This document shows, piece by piece, positions 19,166 to 26,892 of a stretch of 64,000 nucleotides of DNA. The first letter of the stretch is position 1. Every line of letters starts with the position of its first letter. Source of the stretch: an uncultured Gammaproteobacteria bacterium (GTDB taxonomy: Bacteria; Pseudomonadota; Gammaproteobacteria; Enterobacterales; Psychrobiaceae); NCBI GenBank assembly GCA_913060565.1, contig CAJXRU010000001.1, positions 29,393 to 93,392 of the forward strand, in the 5' to 3' direction. The notes below the pieces were generated by a model. That model was given only the letters and a program-made list of their open reading frames with translations. It was not told where the DNA came from and ran no database searches. The position numbers and the translations under genes are program-made.

Positions 19166-19333
19166 ACCTTATTCCTTATGTTTGTCCATCATTCTTTCCA
19201 GAGGCGTTTTCTTACCTGAAACTTTTTATCTAAGAAAAGTGCAACATATTCCATGCTGCAAAGCCTTCTACAAAAGAGGCTATAACAGCAATAATTATCA
19301 AAATTACGCCAATGATCTTCCTATCATCTCTTC

Positions 19334-19849
19334 CTAATTAATTGAATTTTTTAGTCTCGTTAACTGTTGTGATAATACGCCATCAACTGCCGTCGACCAT
19401 GTTTTTGTATCGGGAATAGCGCCGTAAACACGGTAAGTGTATGTAACACTGGTTTGGTCATTATCAATCGATTTAAAATCCCATGTTAATGCGCCGCTCA
19501 CTGCAAAAGACTGCAACGGACCAAGACCGCCGCGCCAAACTTGGCGTTTGTTTTTTTCAACAGCAACGATGTCCATGTGTCTAACTATATTGTCATCCCA
19601 GCGCTCACAGAAACAAGCGTCTTTCATGTCTAATATCATATTCTGCGCGTTACCAGAAAATGTATGATCGGGGTGCCACCATAATCCAATTTGATTAAAT
19701 TGTTGAAATACAGATTCCATTGGCTGATTAATCACGACTTGGTTGCTTAGCTCAAAGCTGTTTTCAGAATGACTAATGACCTTGCCATAGCTCACGAAGG
19801 AAAGCATAGATAACAAGGCAACAATTAATAATTTCATGGTGATACTCAT
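19334..19849 (-). CDS. Exported SRPBCC (START-like) protein
   Basis: The 171-residue product has a signal peptide (MKLLIVALLSMLSFVSYG) and a single domain resembling polyketide-cyclase/SRPBCC proteins: VVINQPMESVFQQFNQIGLWWHPDHTFSG near the start, CFCERWDD, VWRGGLGPLQ and a long C-terminal helix. Such domains bind hydrophobic ligands; a periplasmic version is of unknown role. An internal ATG at 19837 would remove four residues and place the signal peptide correctly. It diverges from the AhpD-like gene across a region with repeats. Confidence 0.75.
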   Translation of the reverse strand: MSITMKLLIVALLSMLSFVSYGKVISHSENSFELSNQVVINQPMESVFQQFNQIGLWWHPDHTFSGNAQNMILDMKDACFCERWDDNIVRHMDIVAVEKNKRQVWRGGLGPLQSFAVSGALTWDFKSIDNDQTSVTYTYRVYGAIPDTKTWSTAVDGVLSQQLTRLKNSIN

Positions 19850-19890
19850 ACGATAATAATGTTTTCATCATATAGTGAATGGATCCATCA

Positions 19891-19963
19891 ATTCAATCAT
19901 TGAGATGTAATAACTTGTTAGCTAAAAATGATTGAATGTCGTAAATATTCAATCAATGAGATG
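19891..19963. promoter_or_regulatory. Candidate operator repeats between SRPBCC and AhpD-like genes
   Basis: ATTCAATCATTGAGATG (19891-19907) recurs as ATTCAATCAATGAGATG (19947-19963), and AATGATTGAAT at 19927-19937 is the inverse of the first. Two direct and one inverted copy in a 170-base divergent gap look like regulator sites, perhaps for the AraC protein at 20523. Confidence 0.55.
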
Positions 19964-20019
19964 GAGTTATAGCTATTGTCTTGTTTTTATCTTCCAACTG
20001 ACCTCAAGGAATCATCATC

Positions 20020-20484
20020 ATGACACAACGTTTAAATTATGCTGAAGCAGCACCACAGGCAATGCAATTGTTATTCAAACAAGAAGCACAGATAACACAA
20101 CAATTTAAAGAGCATGAAAAACTGACTATAGGCATATTACATTTAATTAAACTGCGCGCTTCTCAAATTAATCATTGTGGTTACTGTGTTGACATGCACA
20201 ATAAAGAAGCCCTTGCTCATGGTGAATCGATTGAACGCTTAACAAGCTTAGTGACGTGGCGAGATATGCCATGTTATACCGAGCAAGAACGCGCTGCTTT
20301 ACTGTGGTGTGAAGCTTTGACAGCAGGTGAATCTATTGACGATGCGTTATATCAACAAGTACTACAACATTTTGATGAGCAAGCATTAGTAGCGTTGACT
20401 GTTGCAATCAATGCGATCAATAGTTGGAATAGAATCGGTAAGTCCTTCAAACCAACGGTAGGGAGTTATCAAGTATCATCATGA
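20020..20484 (+). CDS. Carboxymuconolactone decarboxylase / AhpD-like protein
   Basis: The 154-residue product is an all-helical AhpD-type protein with the redox motif NHCGYCVDMHNKEAL (CxxC plus downstream His) near residue 56-62. Members of this group act as alkylhydroperoxidases or thiol-dependent detoxification proteins; the CxxC and His are the key residues and are present. ATCATCATC precedes the ATG with AAGGAA further upstream. An AraC regulator follows after about 40 bases in the same orientation, probably the same operon. Confidence 0.87.
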   Translation: MTQRLNYAEAAPQAMQLLFKQEAQITQQFKEHEKLTIGILHLIKLRASQINHCGYCVDMHNKEALAHGESIERLTSLVTWRDMPCYTEQERAALLWCEALTAGESIDDALYQQVLQHFDEQALVALTVAINAINSWNRIGKSFKPTVGSYQVSS

Positions 20485-20522
20485 ATGCTCCTTATGAATA
20501 CAAACTGTGAATAGGCATTAAA

Positions 20523-21314
20523 TTGAACGACCCAATGTCAGTCGAAATATTTAAACCTACAAAATTGCTGTCACCTTATGTACAGGGAATTTGGGCGGCT
20601 GACACTTATCATTCACACGCTAGTGCCGCAACAAAACACTTTATAAGTGATGCCGCTAGTGGCTTTATTTTTGTCCTGCAAGGCTCAATTGCCATAGATG
20701 GTCAGCGTTTTGAGCAAGGTGTGATATGGCAGCCAACGCGAAAAAAGGCTTATACAATGGAGTTTTCGCCTAATGCAAAGGTCGTCGGATTTAGATTTCA
20801 GCCTGCTATCGGTTCAATAATTTGCAGTGAATTACCGACATCAACTTGCCAATTAACCGAAGTAACTTCCTCGCTCGATGGGCTAACATTACAGTTAACA
20901 GAGCTGTTTAATGAGCTGACTGGTAGTGCAGGGCAGTGGCATAAAATCTCAATGGTTTATCGATGGTTAATACGCACCATCGACTTTGCTCTTGTTGTTC
21001 CCGAATCTATATCAAATATTTTTCAAATTATCTCACCATGGTCAGAAGTGACCTACAGTGAGCAACTCATCATTAGCCCGCGACAATTACAACGACAATT
21101 TAACCGCTGGCTAAACATGACTCCTGTTTATTACAAACGATTAATTCGTGTTCATCAGTCTGTTGTCGAATTGCGCAAGAATCCTCCTGAAAACCTAGCT
21201 TCTTTTGCAATCAGCCAAGGGTTTTCAGATCAAGCCCATATGACTAGAGAGTTTAGAGCGATAGCTAATATCACACCACATCAACTTTTAATGAAACGCT
21301 CCAAAATTAATTAA
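20523..21314 (+). CDS. AraC-family transcriptional regulator
   Basis: The 263-residue protein has an N-terminal sensory domain (LLSPYVQGIWAAD, FIFVLQGSIAIDGQRFEQGV, VVGFRFQPAIG) and a C-terminal AraC helix-turn-helix pair: SPRQLQRQFNRWLNMTPVYYKR, then ASFAISQGFSDQAHMTREFRAIANITPHQL. It follows the AhpD-like gene and probably regulates it. The TTG at 20523 has AGG about 9 bases upstream; an ATG at 20535 is the alternative and lacks a ribosome site. Confidence 0.85.
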   Translation: MNDPMSVEIFKPTKLLSPYVQGIWAADTYHSHASAATKHFISDAASGFIFVLQGSIAIDGQRFEQGVIWQPTRKKAYTMEFSPNAKVVGFRFQPAIGSIICSELPTSTCQLTEVTSSLDGLTLQLTELFNELTGSAGQWHKISMVYRWLIRTIDFALVVPESISNIFQIISPWSEVTYSEQLIISPRQLQRQFNRWLNMTPVYYKRLIRVHQSVVELRKNPPENLASFAISQGFSDQAHMTREFRAIANITPHQLLMKRSKIN

Positions 21315-21447
21315 GTTAAATTTGTATTTTTTTCTGCTTTGCAACGCTTACATCGTTCAGTAATAAGTGTAAATTATTATATTGTTCAAGCTATTAATGT
21401 TATGTTTCTGTCTACAAAATAAATACTGATTATATATGGATTTATGC

Positions 21448-21750
21448 ATGAAAATTAAACTGAGAAAAGAGATGTTTATGGTGAGCATGCTAATTGCTGT
21501 AAGTGGATGTAGCAGTTATCAAATACGTGACGTTGATAATTCAGAGAGTGTATTTGACGAAGAATATCAATCGCAATGCTTACATATGACTCCAGAGCAA
21601 GTGACAAGATGTGAAGACGAAAAGAAAAAACTTGTATTGACTGGGCAGCATTGTGATTCACCTTATAAATATCTACGAGTTAGATGCGAGAAAGATAAAG
21701 CTGAACGAAAAAAATTAATTGATGAAACACTTAAAAAGCATATTAAATAA
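21448..21750 (+). CDS. Small hypothetical lipoprotein
   Basis: The 100-residue product has a basic N-terminus, a short hydrophobic stretch and a lipobox (LIAVSGCSS, lipidated Cys near residue 20), then a charged mature part with five further cysteines (QCLH, RCEDEK, HCDSP, RCEKDK) that could form disulfides. I do not recognise the family. An in-frame ATG at 21436 would add MDLC. The AT-rich flanks show no partner gene; it stands alone between two AraC genes. Confidence 0.6.
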   Translation: MKIKLRKEMFMVSMLIAVSGCSSYQIRDVDNSESVFDEEYQSQCLHMTPEQVTRCEDEKKKLVLTGQHCDSPYKYLRVRCEKDKAERKKLIDETLKKHIK

Positions 21751-21889
21751 TGTAAAGGGCCGTGAAAAATCGGATTTCAACCACTAGTCTTTAAGAGTAT
21801 TTTGTATTCTACTTTCACTGAAACTTATAATAATATTATTAAACACTTAGCCTGTATTTGATGAAAATTAGGAAACGAGTGATACGAAG

Positions 21890-22798
21890 TTAAGATGTTA
21901 TTAATCCTCGATACTGTCTCGGCGAAACCCCCACCAATTTCTTAAAATAACGTCCCATGTGGCTTTGACTTGCAAAGCCACATTGCAAGGCGATGTCAGT
22001 TAGATTCGCATCATTCGCGCGAATGCGTAATTTCACCTGTTCTATTCTCACGTTTAACAGATACGCCTGAGGTGTTTGGGCAAGGCTAGCTTTAAACATG
22101 CGGCAAAAGTGATATTCACTCAATTGTGCTAAGCCAGCTAATTCAGATAAGTAAATTTGGCGGTGATAGTTTGCTTGCATGTAGTCACACACTAACGTGG
22201 CAATTTGGGGAGACAAGCCGCCTTTTACAGTGGATTTTAGTTTGGTGACGCCCATGTTTTGCAACATCGATACTAGAATCGTGTTGGTGAGTTGCTCCAT
22301 TGCTAAATGGTTGTGATTATCTTGCCAATCGCTGTTCGCTAAACAATGACGAACGAGGGCTTCGGTAGCAGTGTCACTGGCGTAATTTAGCTCTGGCAGC
22401 TCAAGCATACGTGGATCGATATCAAACACCTTTAAAGCAAGTTGTTTGAGGTAACCATCGTTGAAATAGAGGTGCATAAATTGCTGAGTTTGACCCAGCT
22501 GCCATTCGCTTTTAGCGTCTTTAGGCAATAAGCAAAACTTGCCCGGTGCGCCGTAAGCTGATGGTGCGTCAGTGCGATGTGTATCGTAGCCTCCAGTGAG
22601 GTATAAACTCAGAGTGTGTTGATCTTCATTGAGATAATAAAGATGATCGTTTTCATTTTGATAATGCGCCCAAGACAACGCGTCTGTTAGCGATTTTTGT
22701 CGCAAACAGATTTTACTAGATGATTGGTCAAAGCTAGTTAACGTTGGTGTCGCATGAGTTTCCAATGGTTGAACGGTGTCCGAATAAATCAATGTCAT
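21890..22798 (-). CDS. AraC-family transcriptional regulator
   Basis: The 302-residue protein has an N-terminal ligand region and a canonical C-terminal AraC domain: IYLSELAGLAQLSEYHFCRMFKASLAQTPQAYLLNVRIEQVKLRI and the second unit LTDIALQCGFASQSHMGRYFKKLVGVSPRQYRG (both abbreviated by position: about 215-300). It is divergent from an EamA-type transporter across 157 bases, a common regulator-exporter pairing, so that gene is its likely target. The effector is unknown. Confidence 0.88.
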   Translation of the reverse strand: MTLIYSDTVQPLETHATPTLTSFDQSSSKICLRQKSLTDALSWAHYQNENDHLYYLNEDQHTLSLYLTGGYDTHRTDAPSAYGAPGKFCLLPKDAKSEWQLGQTQQFMHLYFNDGYLKQLALKVFDIDPRMLELPELNYASDTATEALVRHCLANSDWQDNHNHLAMEQLTNTILVSMLQNMGVTKLKSTVKGGLSPQIATLVCDYMQANYHRQIYLSELAGLAQLSEYHFCRMFKASLAQTPQAYLLNVRIEQVKLRIRANDANLTDIALQCGFASQSHMGRYFKKLVGVSPRQYRGLITS

Positions 22799-22955
22799 AC
22801 CAAAATACTATCATTTATTGCGCGTAGCGCTAGAGCGACATACACGATTGAATTAATTAACCGCAAGATAGTGTTAGTTTTGCCAACATCGTGATATTTC
22901 TAATTCGTTATTATCGTCAAAATGTCTCACAATAATTTATTGCTAAAGAGACGAT

Positions 22956-23858
22956 ATGTCAGTTTTTCTCTATATTTTAATGATTTTCCTGTGGGGCTTG
23001 TCGTGGATTGCGATTAAGTGGCAGCACGGCGATGTGCCAATGGAAGTTTCTATTTTTTATCGCTTTGCTATTGCAGCGGTAGTGATGTGGATAATTGGCA
23101 AGTTATGGCATAAATTACAGCCTGTAACACGCCAAGATCATTATTTTATTGCACTTCAAGGTGTGTGTTTGTTCTGCTGTAATTTCCTGGCGTTTTATAG
23201 TGCGACTTCTTATATACCCAGTGGTTTAGTTGCTGTTCTGATGGCCACAGCGCCAATTTTCAATGCTGTTCATGGCAAGTTATTCTATGATATTCAAACA
23301 ACCGCGAATTTTTGGTTTGGTGCAGTTTTGGGGCTTATTGGCATTAGTCTGTTATTTGGTGGAGATCTATTGGCAACAAACTGGTCTTCAGACACGTTAT
23401 TTGGCTTGTTTTTTTCACTTCTTGGTACATGGTGTTTCTCTATCGGAAACATGCTGAGTATGCGTAATACCAAGTATAATGTGGCGCCTTTCACCGCCAA
23501 TTGCTATGCAATGCTTTATGGCTGTGGTGCGCTTCTGATTATCATTTTTACACGCGGATTATCATTCGAATTTTCTATAACAACGCAATATATTGGCAGT
23601 TTAACGTATTTAGCTATTCCCGCATCAGTGCTTGGCTTTACGTGTTATTTAATGTTGGTGGATAAGTTAGGTGCGAGTAATGCGGCGTATATCTTAGTGT
23701 TAACTCCGATTGTTGCTTTGAGTGCATCCGCAATTTATGAAAATTATCAGTGGACGTCGTATTCAACGTTGGGTTTGCTGTTAGTCATTGTTGGTAATGT
23801 GTTTGTTCAACCTAAAAAGGCGCTGCTACCTGTAATAAAACGACGTCTATCGGTATGA
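22956..23858 (+). CDS. EamA/DMT-family transporter
   Basis: The 300-residue protein has ten predicted membrane segments arranged as two EamA halves (first starts MSVFLYILMIFLWGLSWIAIKW; second near residue 150). Members export small metabolites or amino acids. Its 3' end overlaps the convergent small membrane protein gene by 12 bases. The divergent AraC gene is its probable regulator. The substrate cannot be read from sequence. Confidence 0.87.
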   Translation: MSVFLYILMIFLWGLSWIAIKWQHGDVPMEVSIFYRFAIAAVVMWIIGKLWHKLQPVTRQDHYFIALQGVCLFCCNFLAFYSATSYIPSGLVAVLMATAPIFNAVHGKLFYDIQTTANFWFGAVLGLIGISLLFGGDLLATNWSSDTLFGLFFSLLGTWCFSIGNMLSMRNTKYNVAPFTANCYAMLYGCGALLIIIFTRGLSFEFSITTQYIGSLTYLAIPASVLGFTCYLMLVDKLGASNAAYILVLTPIVALSASAIYENYQWTSYSTLGLLLVIVGNVFVQPKKALLPVIKRRLSV

Positions 23859-24230
23859 ATTAGATAAACTAAGAAAAGTTATTACTAATGCGCATATCGT
23901 AAACACCACAATAGTCAGCGATAAACCAATCGTGATGATGGTAATAATGTAATAGGCAAAGCGTTTAAGGCGAGTGAATACACGCTTAAAGAAACCGAGG
24001 GATTTATCGGGTTTAGCGGGAATACTTGGAAAGGTGTGCAAACTCCAAAATACCGAGAATGACCACAAGGCCGCTAAGATACTGGGGATAAGATAGTAAT
24101 CGTCGGCGTCAATGTCTGATTTACCAATTAGCACGTAACCAATCATAACCACTGAGACAAGCATCAGCAGCAACGCGATGGGCTTAAGCCATCGCAATGT
24201 TATCGCAATTTGTTTGAGTCTATCTAGCAT
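23847..24230 (-). CDS. Small membrane protein coupled to the ABC exporter
   Basis: The 127-residue product has three hydrophobic segments (about 17-35, 45-65 and 90-118) and no recognised family. Its ATG follows the stop codon of the ABC exporter gene with no intervening base (TAG ATG), which indicates translational coupling and suggests a role with that transporter. This is inference from position only. Confidence 0.65.
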   Translation of the reverse strand: MLDRLKQIAITLRWLKPIALLLMLVSVVMIGYVLIGKSDIDADDYYLIPSILAALWSFSVFWSLHTFPSIPAKPDKSLGFFKRVFTRLKRFAYYIITIITIGLSLTIVVFTICALVITFLSLSNSYR

Positions 24231-26018
24231 CTACTCTGATGCTGGCGTCTTAGCCTGCTCAAACTGCAACTCACACAAACGTTGATACAGTGGTGAGCTT
24301 TCTAGTAGCGATTGATGATTACCAATATCAACGATTCTTCCGCCGTCCATGACGACGATTTTATCCGCATGGATTACTGTCGCGAGACGATGGGCGATGA
24401 TGATCGTAGTGCGATCTGTCATTAGCTCGTTCAGTGCCGCTTGGACGTGATATTCACTTTGTGCATCAAGCGCGCTGGTGGCTTCGTCAAGTAGCAGAAT
24501 ATTAGGATCTTTTAAAATCGCGCGAGCAATAGCTATACGCTGTTTTTGACCGCCGGAAAGTCGCACACCTTGTTCACCTAAGAAACTGCTATAACCGTTG
24601 GGTAGCTCCATGATAAATTCATGAGCGTGGGCACGTTTAGCGGCGTCTTCAATTTCTAGTTCGCTCGCTTTGGGATTACCGTAACCGATGTTGTGGCGCA
24701 CATCACTACTAAATAACACGGGGTGCTGTGGCACCATGCCCATCACGTGGCGTAAATCTTCTAACGTGAGTTGTTCAATCGCTGTATCATTAACCATAAC
24801 GGTGCCGCTTTGGGGATCGTAAAAGCGTTGTAATAGTTCAAATAAAGTTGTTTTTCCTGCACCCGATGGCCCAACTAAAGCGACAGTTTCACCATGGTTG
24901 ATGGTGAGATTGATATCATTGAGTGCTGGAATATCAGGTCGTGACGGATAATTAAAATTGACGCTTTGTAAATTAATCGCCGCTTGGCTAGTTGGCGGCA
25001 ATTGTTGAGGTGAGTTTGGTGACTGAATATCACTTTCAAGGGCGAGTAGTTCGAGTAAACGCGTAGCAGAGCCAGCCGCACGTTGCAGTTCGCCGTAAAC
25101 CTCTGCAACGGTAGCGACAGACATTGCAACCATGATGGCATAGAAGATAAACGCGCCAAGCTCACCACCTGTCATTGCGCCAGATAGCACATCCATACCG
25201 CCAACCCATAACATGACGCTAATAGCCGCGAAGGTTAGAAGAATGACAGCGGCAAATAAAAACGAGCGTTGCTTAATACGCTTTTTCGCCACTTCAAAGG
25301 CTTTTTCAACTTCACCACCAAAGGCAGCTTGTTCACGAGGTTCGTGAGTATAGCTTTGTACCACCTTGATGTTTTGAATAATTTCGCCAGCATAGGTACC
25401 AATGTCGGCGATGGCATCTTGTGAGCTAGAGGCAAGATCGCGTACGCGGCGTCCGAAAAACATCATCGGTAAGAGTACTAATGGCACACACAAAATAACA
25501 ATCATCGATAGTTTTAGATTGGTAACCAGTAGCATGATAAGGCCGCCTAACAACATGAATAACGATCGCAGTGCCATGGAGAACGATGAACCAATAATTG
25601 ATTGCAACAGCGCGGTATCGGTCGTAAGACGAGACATTAACTCGCCACTGCGATTCTCTTCAAAGTAGCTTGGATGTAGTTTGATAATTTGGTTAAACAC
25701 GGCGGTTCGAATGTCAGCACTTACTCGCTCGCCAATCCACGACATGAGGTAGAAACGAAAAAACGTACCAAAGGCGAGCAGGAATATCATGCCAATGAGC
25801 ATTAAGATTGTTTGGGTAAGTTGTTCCACTGAGCCTGAGATAAAACCACTATCAATCACCATCTTCACACCTTGTCCAAGCGACAAGCTAATAGCCGCAG
25901 TAAACACTAAGAAAAATAGCGCGAGAATAACGTTTCTTTTATACGGCGTAATAAATCTGAGAATAGGCTTGAGGCTTTGATATGCGTTAGCTGTTTTCGG
26001 TGGAGTTGATTCTGACAA
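24231..26018 (-). CDS. ABC exporter, fused permease and ATPase (MsbA/LmrA-like half transporter)
   Basis: The 595-residue protein has six membrane segments in the first 310 residues and a C-terminal ATPase with Walker A GPSGAGKTT (near 388), Q loop MVPQHPVLF, signature LSGGQKQRIAIARAIL, Walker B ILLLDEATSALD and H-loop IIAHRL. It should work as a homodimer moving lipids or hydrophobic drugs across the inner membrane. It is not the msbA locus by context (no lpxK beside it). The 176-base gap upstream carries a 10-base inverted repeat at 26145-26176. Confidence 0.92.
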   Translation of the reverse strand: MSESTPPKTANAYQSLKPILRFITPYKRNVILALFFLVFTAAISLSLGQGVKMVIDSGFISGSVEQLTQTILMLIGMIFLLAFGTFFRFYLMSWIGERVSADIRTAVFNQIIKLHPSYFEENRSGELMSRLTTDTALLQSIIGSSFSMALRSLFMLLGGLIMLLVTNLKLSMIVILCVPLVLLPMMFFGRRVRDLASSSQDAIADIGTYAGEIIQNIKVVQSYTHEPREQAAFGGEVEKAFEVAKKRIKQRSFLFAAVILLTFAAISVMLWVGGMDVLSGAMTGGELGAFIFYAIMVAMSVATVAEVYGELQRAAGSATRLLELLALESDIQSPNSPQQLPPTSQAAINLQSVNFNYPSRPDIPALNDINLTINHGETVALVGPSGAGKTTLFELLQRFYDPQSGTVMVNDTAIEQLTLEDLRHVMGMVPQHPVLFSSDVRHNIGYGNPKASELEIEDAAKRAHAHEFIMELPNGYSSFLGEQGVRLSGGQKQRIAIARAILKDPNILLLDEATSALDAQSEYHVQAALNELMTDRTTIIIAHRLATVIHADKIVVMDGGRIVDIGNHQSLLESSPLYQRLCELQFEQAKTPASE

Positions 26019-26144
26019 AATGAAACCTATGAACTAATGTGACGATTTGTCACCATAGCATAGTCGGCGCTAAAAAATAGCGATGAGGCGTTACAAATTA
26101 TTTTCCAAATGGCTTGGAATGAGGACGTGTTTTCTGGTGATGCG

Positions 26145-26176
26145 TTGTAGTGTGTCTAAGCGTTGGCACACTACAA
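26145..26176. repeat. Inverted repeat between GcvR-like and ABC exporter genes
   Basis: TTGTAGTGTG and CACACTACAA form a perfect 10-base-pair stem around 12 bases. No T tract follows on either strand, so it is not a convincing rho-independent terminator; it may be a protein site or mRNA structure. Confidence 0.5.
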
Positions 26177-26194
26177 TAATTAGACTGTTAAAAA

Positions 26195-26707
26195 TTAACA
26201 ACCATATTCTACATCAACCATCACATCATCACCTAAGTTTTCGATAGCGTCGGTGAGTTCTTCAATGGAAGAATGTTCAGGAAGAAGGGCGGTGACATTG
26301 GCTCTAAATAGTAGCTGGCCAGTATTTGGTGCGCTTTCTAATTGACTGCCTAGTTGCTCTATATTAGCGTCAACACTGTGCAATGCTTTGGTGACTTCTT
26401 GAATGATACCTTTGCGATCATTACCTACAATTGAGATGCTGAGTAAGTCTTGTGGCTCGATATCGCTGCTTGTTGGATGACCTTCTTGAATGGTGATATT
26501 TAAATCGTCTATTTGTCCTAATTCAAGACTGAACTTTGCTAGTTCTAATTCAGGTAGTTCAACCTGTACAATGCCAGCAAATTGGCCTGCTAGGTGACTC
26601 ATGGAACTACCTAACCAGTTGCCGTGGTGATCAACGATAACTTGCGCTAGTTGGTCTACAAGTCCTGCTTTGTCTTTACCGACAAAAGTAACAACAACAT
26701 TTTTCAT
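26195..26707 (-). CDS. Glycine cleavage system repressor-like protein (two ACT domains)
   Basis: The 170-residue protein has two ACT domains: NVVVTFVGKDKAGLVDQLAQVIVDHHGNWLGSSMSHLAGQFAG at the start and ISIVGNDRKGIIQEVTKALHSVDANIEQLGS from about 91 (given by position). This is the GcvR arrangement; GcvR binds glycine and blocks GcvA activation of the glycine cleavage operon. Length is close to Escherichia coli GcvR. No gcv gene is nearby, so GcvR-like is the safer label. Confidence 0.85.
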   Translation of the reverse strand: MKNVVVTFVGKDKAGLVDQLAQVIVDHHGNWLGSSMSHLAGQFAGIVQVELPELELAKFSLELGQIDDLNITIQEGHPTSSDIEPQDLLSISIVGNDRKGIIQEVTKALHSVDANIEQLGSQLESAPNTGQLLFRANVTALLPEHSSIEELTDAIENLGDDVMVDVEYGC

Positions 26708-26823
26708 AATATTCCCTAAATTGGTGACCTTGTTGATTTATTAATAAACCTCATAGGTATCTTTGTCCAGAAAAAAGATTATTGCTGATGCAAGTCACGA
26801 ACAAAAGGTGACGAAAAATGACA

Positions 26824-26841
26824 ATGTAATATTAGTGTCAT
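26824..26841 (+). promoter_or_regulatory. Pho box and -10 element upstream of pstC
   Basis: ATGTAATATTAGTGTCAT matches the Pho-box consensus at 14 of 18 positions, with halves ATGTAAT and GTGTCAT separated by four bases. A TAGAAT hexamer at 26852-26857 starts 10 bases after the box, the spacing expected for a PhoB-dependent -10 element. Confidence 0.72.
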
Positions 26842-26892
26842 ATTGACAGGATAGAATTACGCCAGTTTTATGGTAATTAGGAAATTTACTTG

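Noticed and set aside
26145..26176. Rho-independent terminator for the GcvR-like gene
   Set aside because: The stem is perfect but there is no T tract on either strand, so it is listed only as an inverted repeat.
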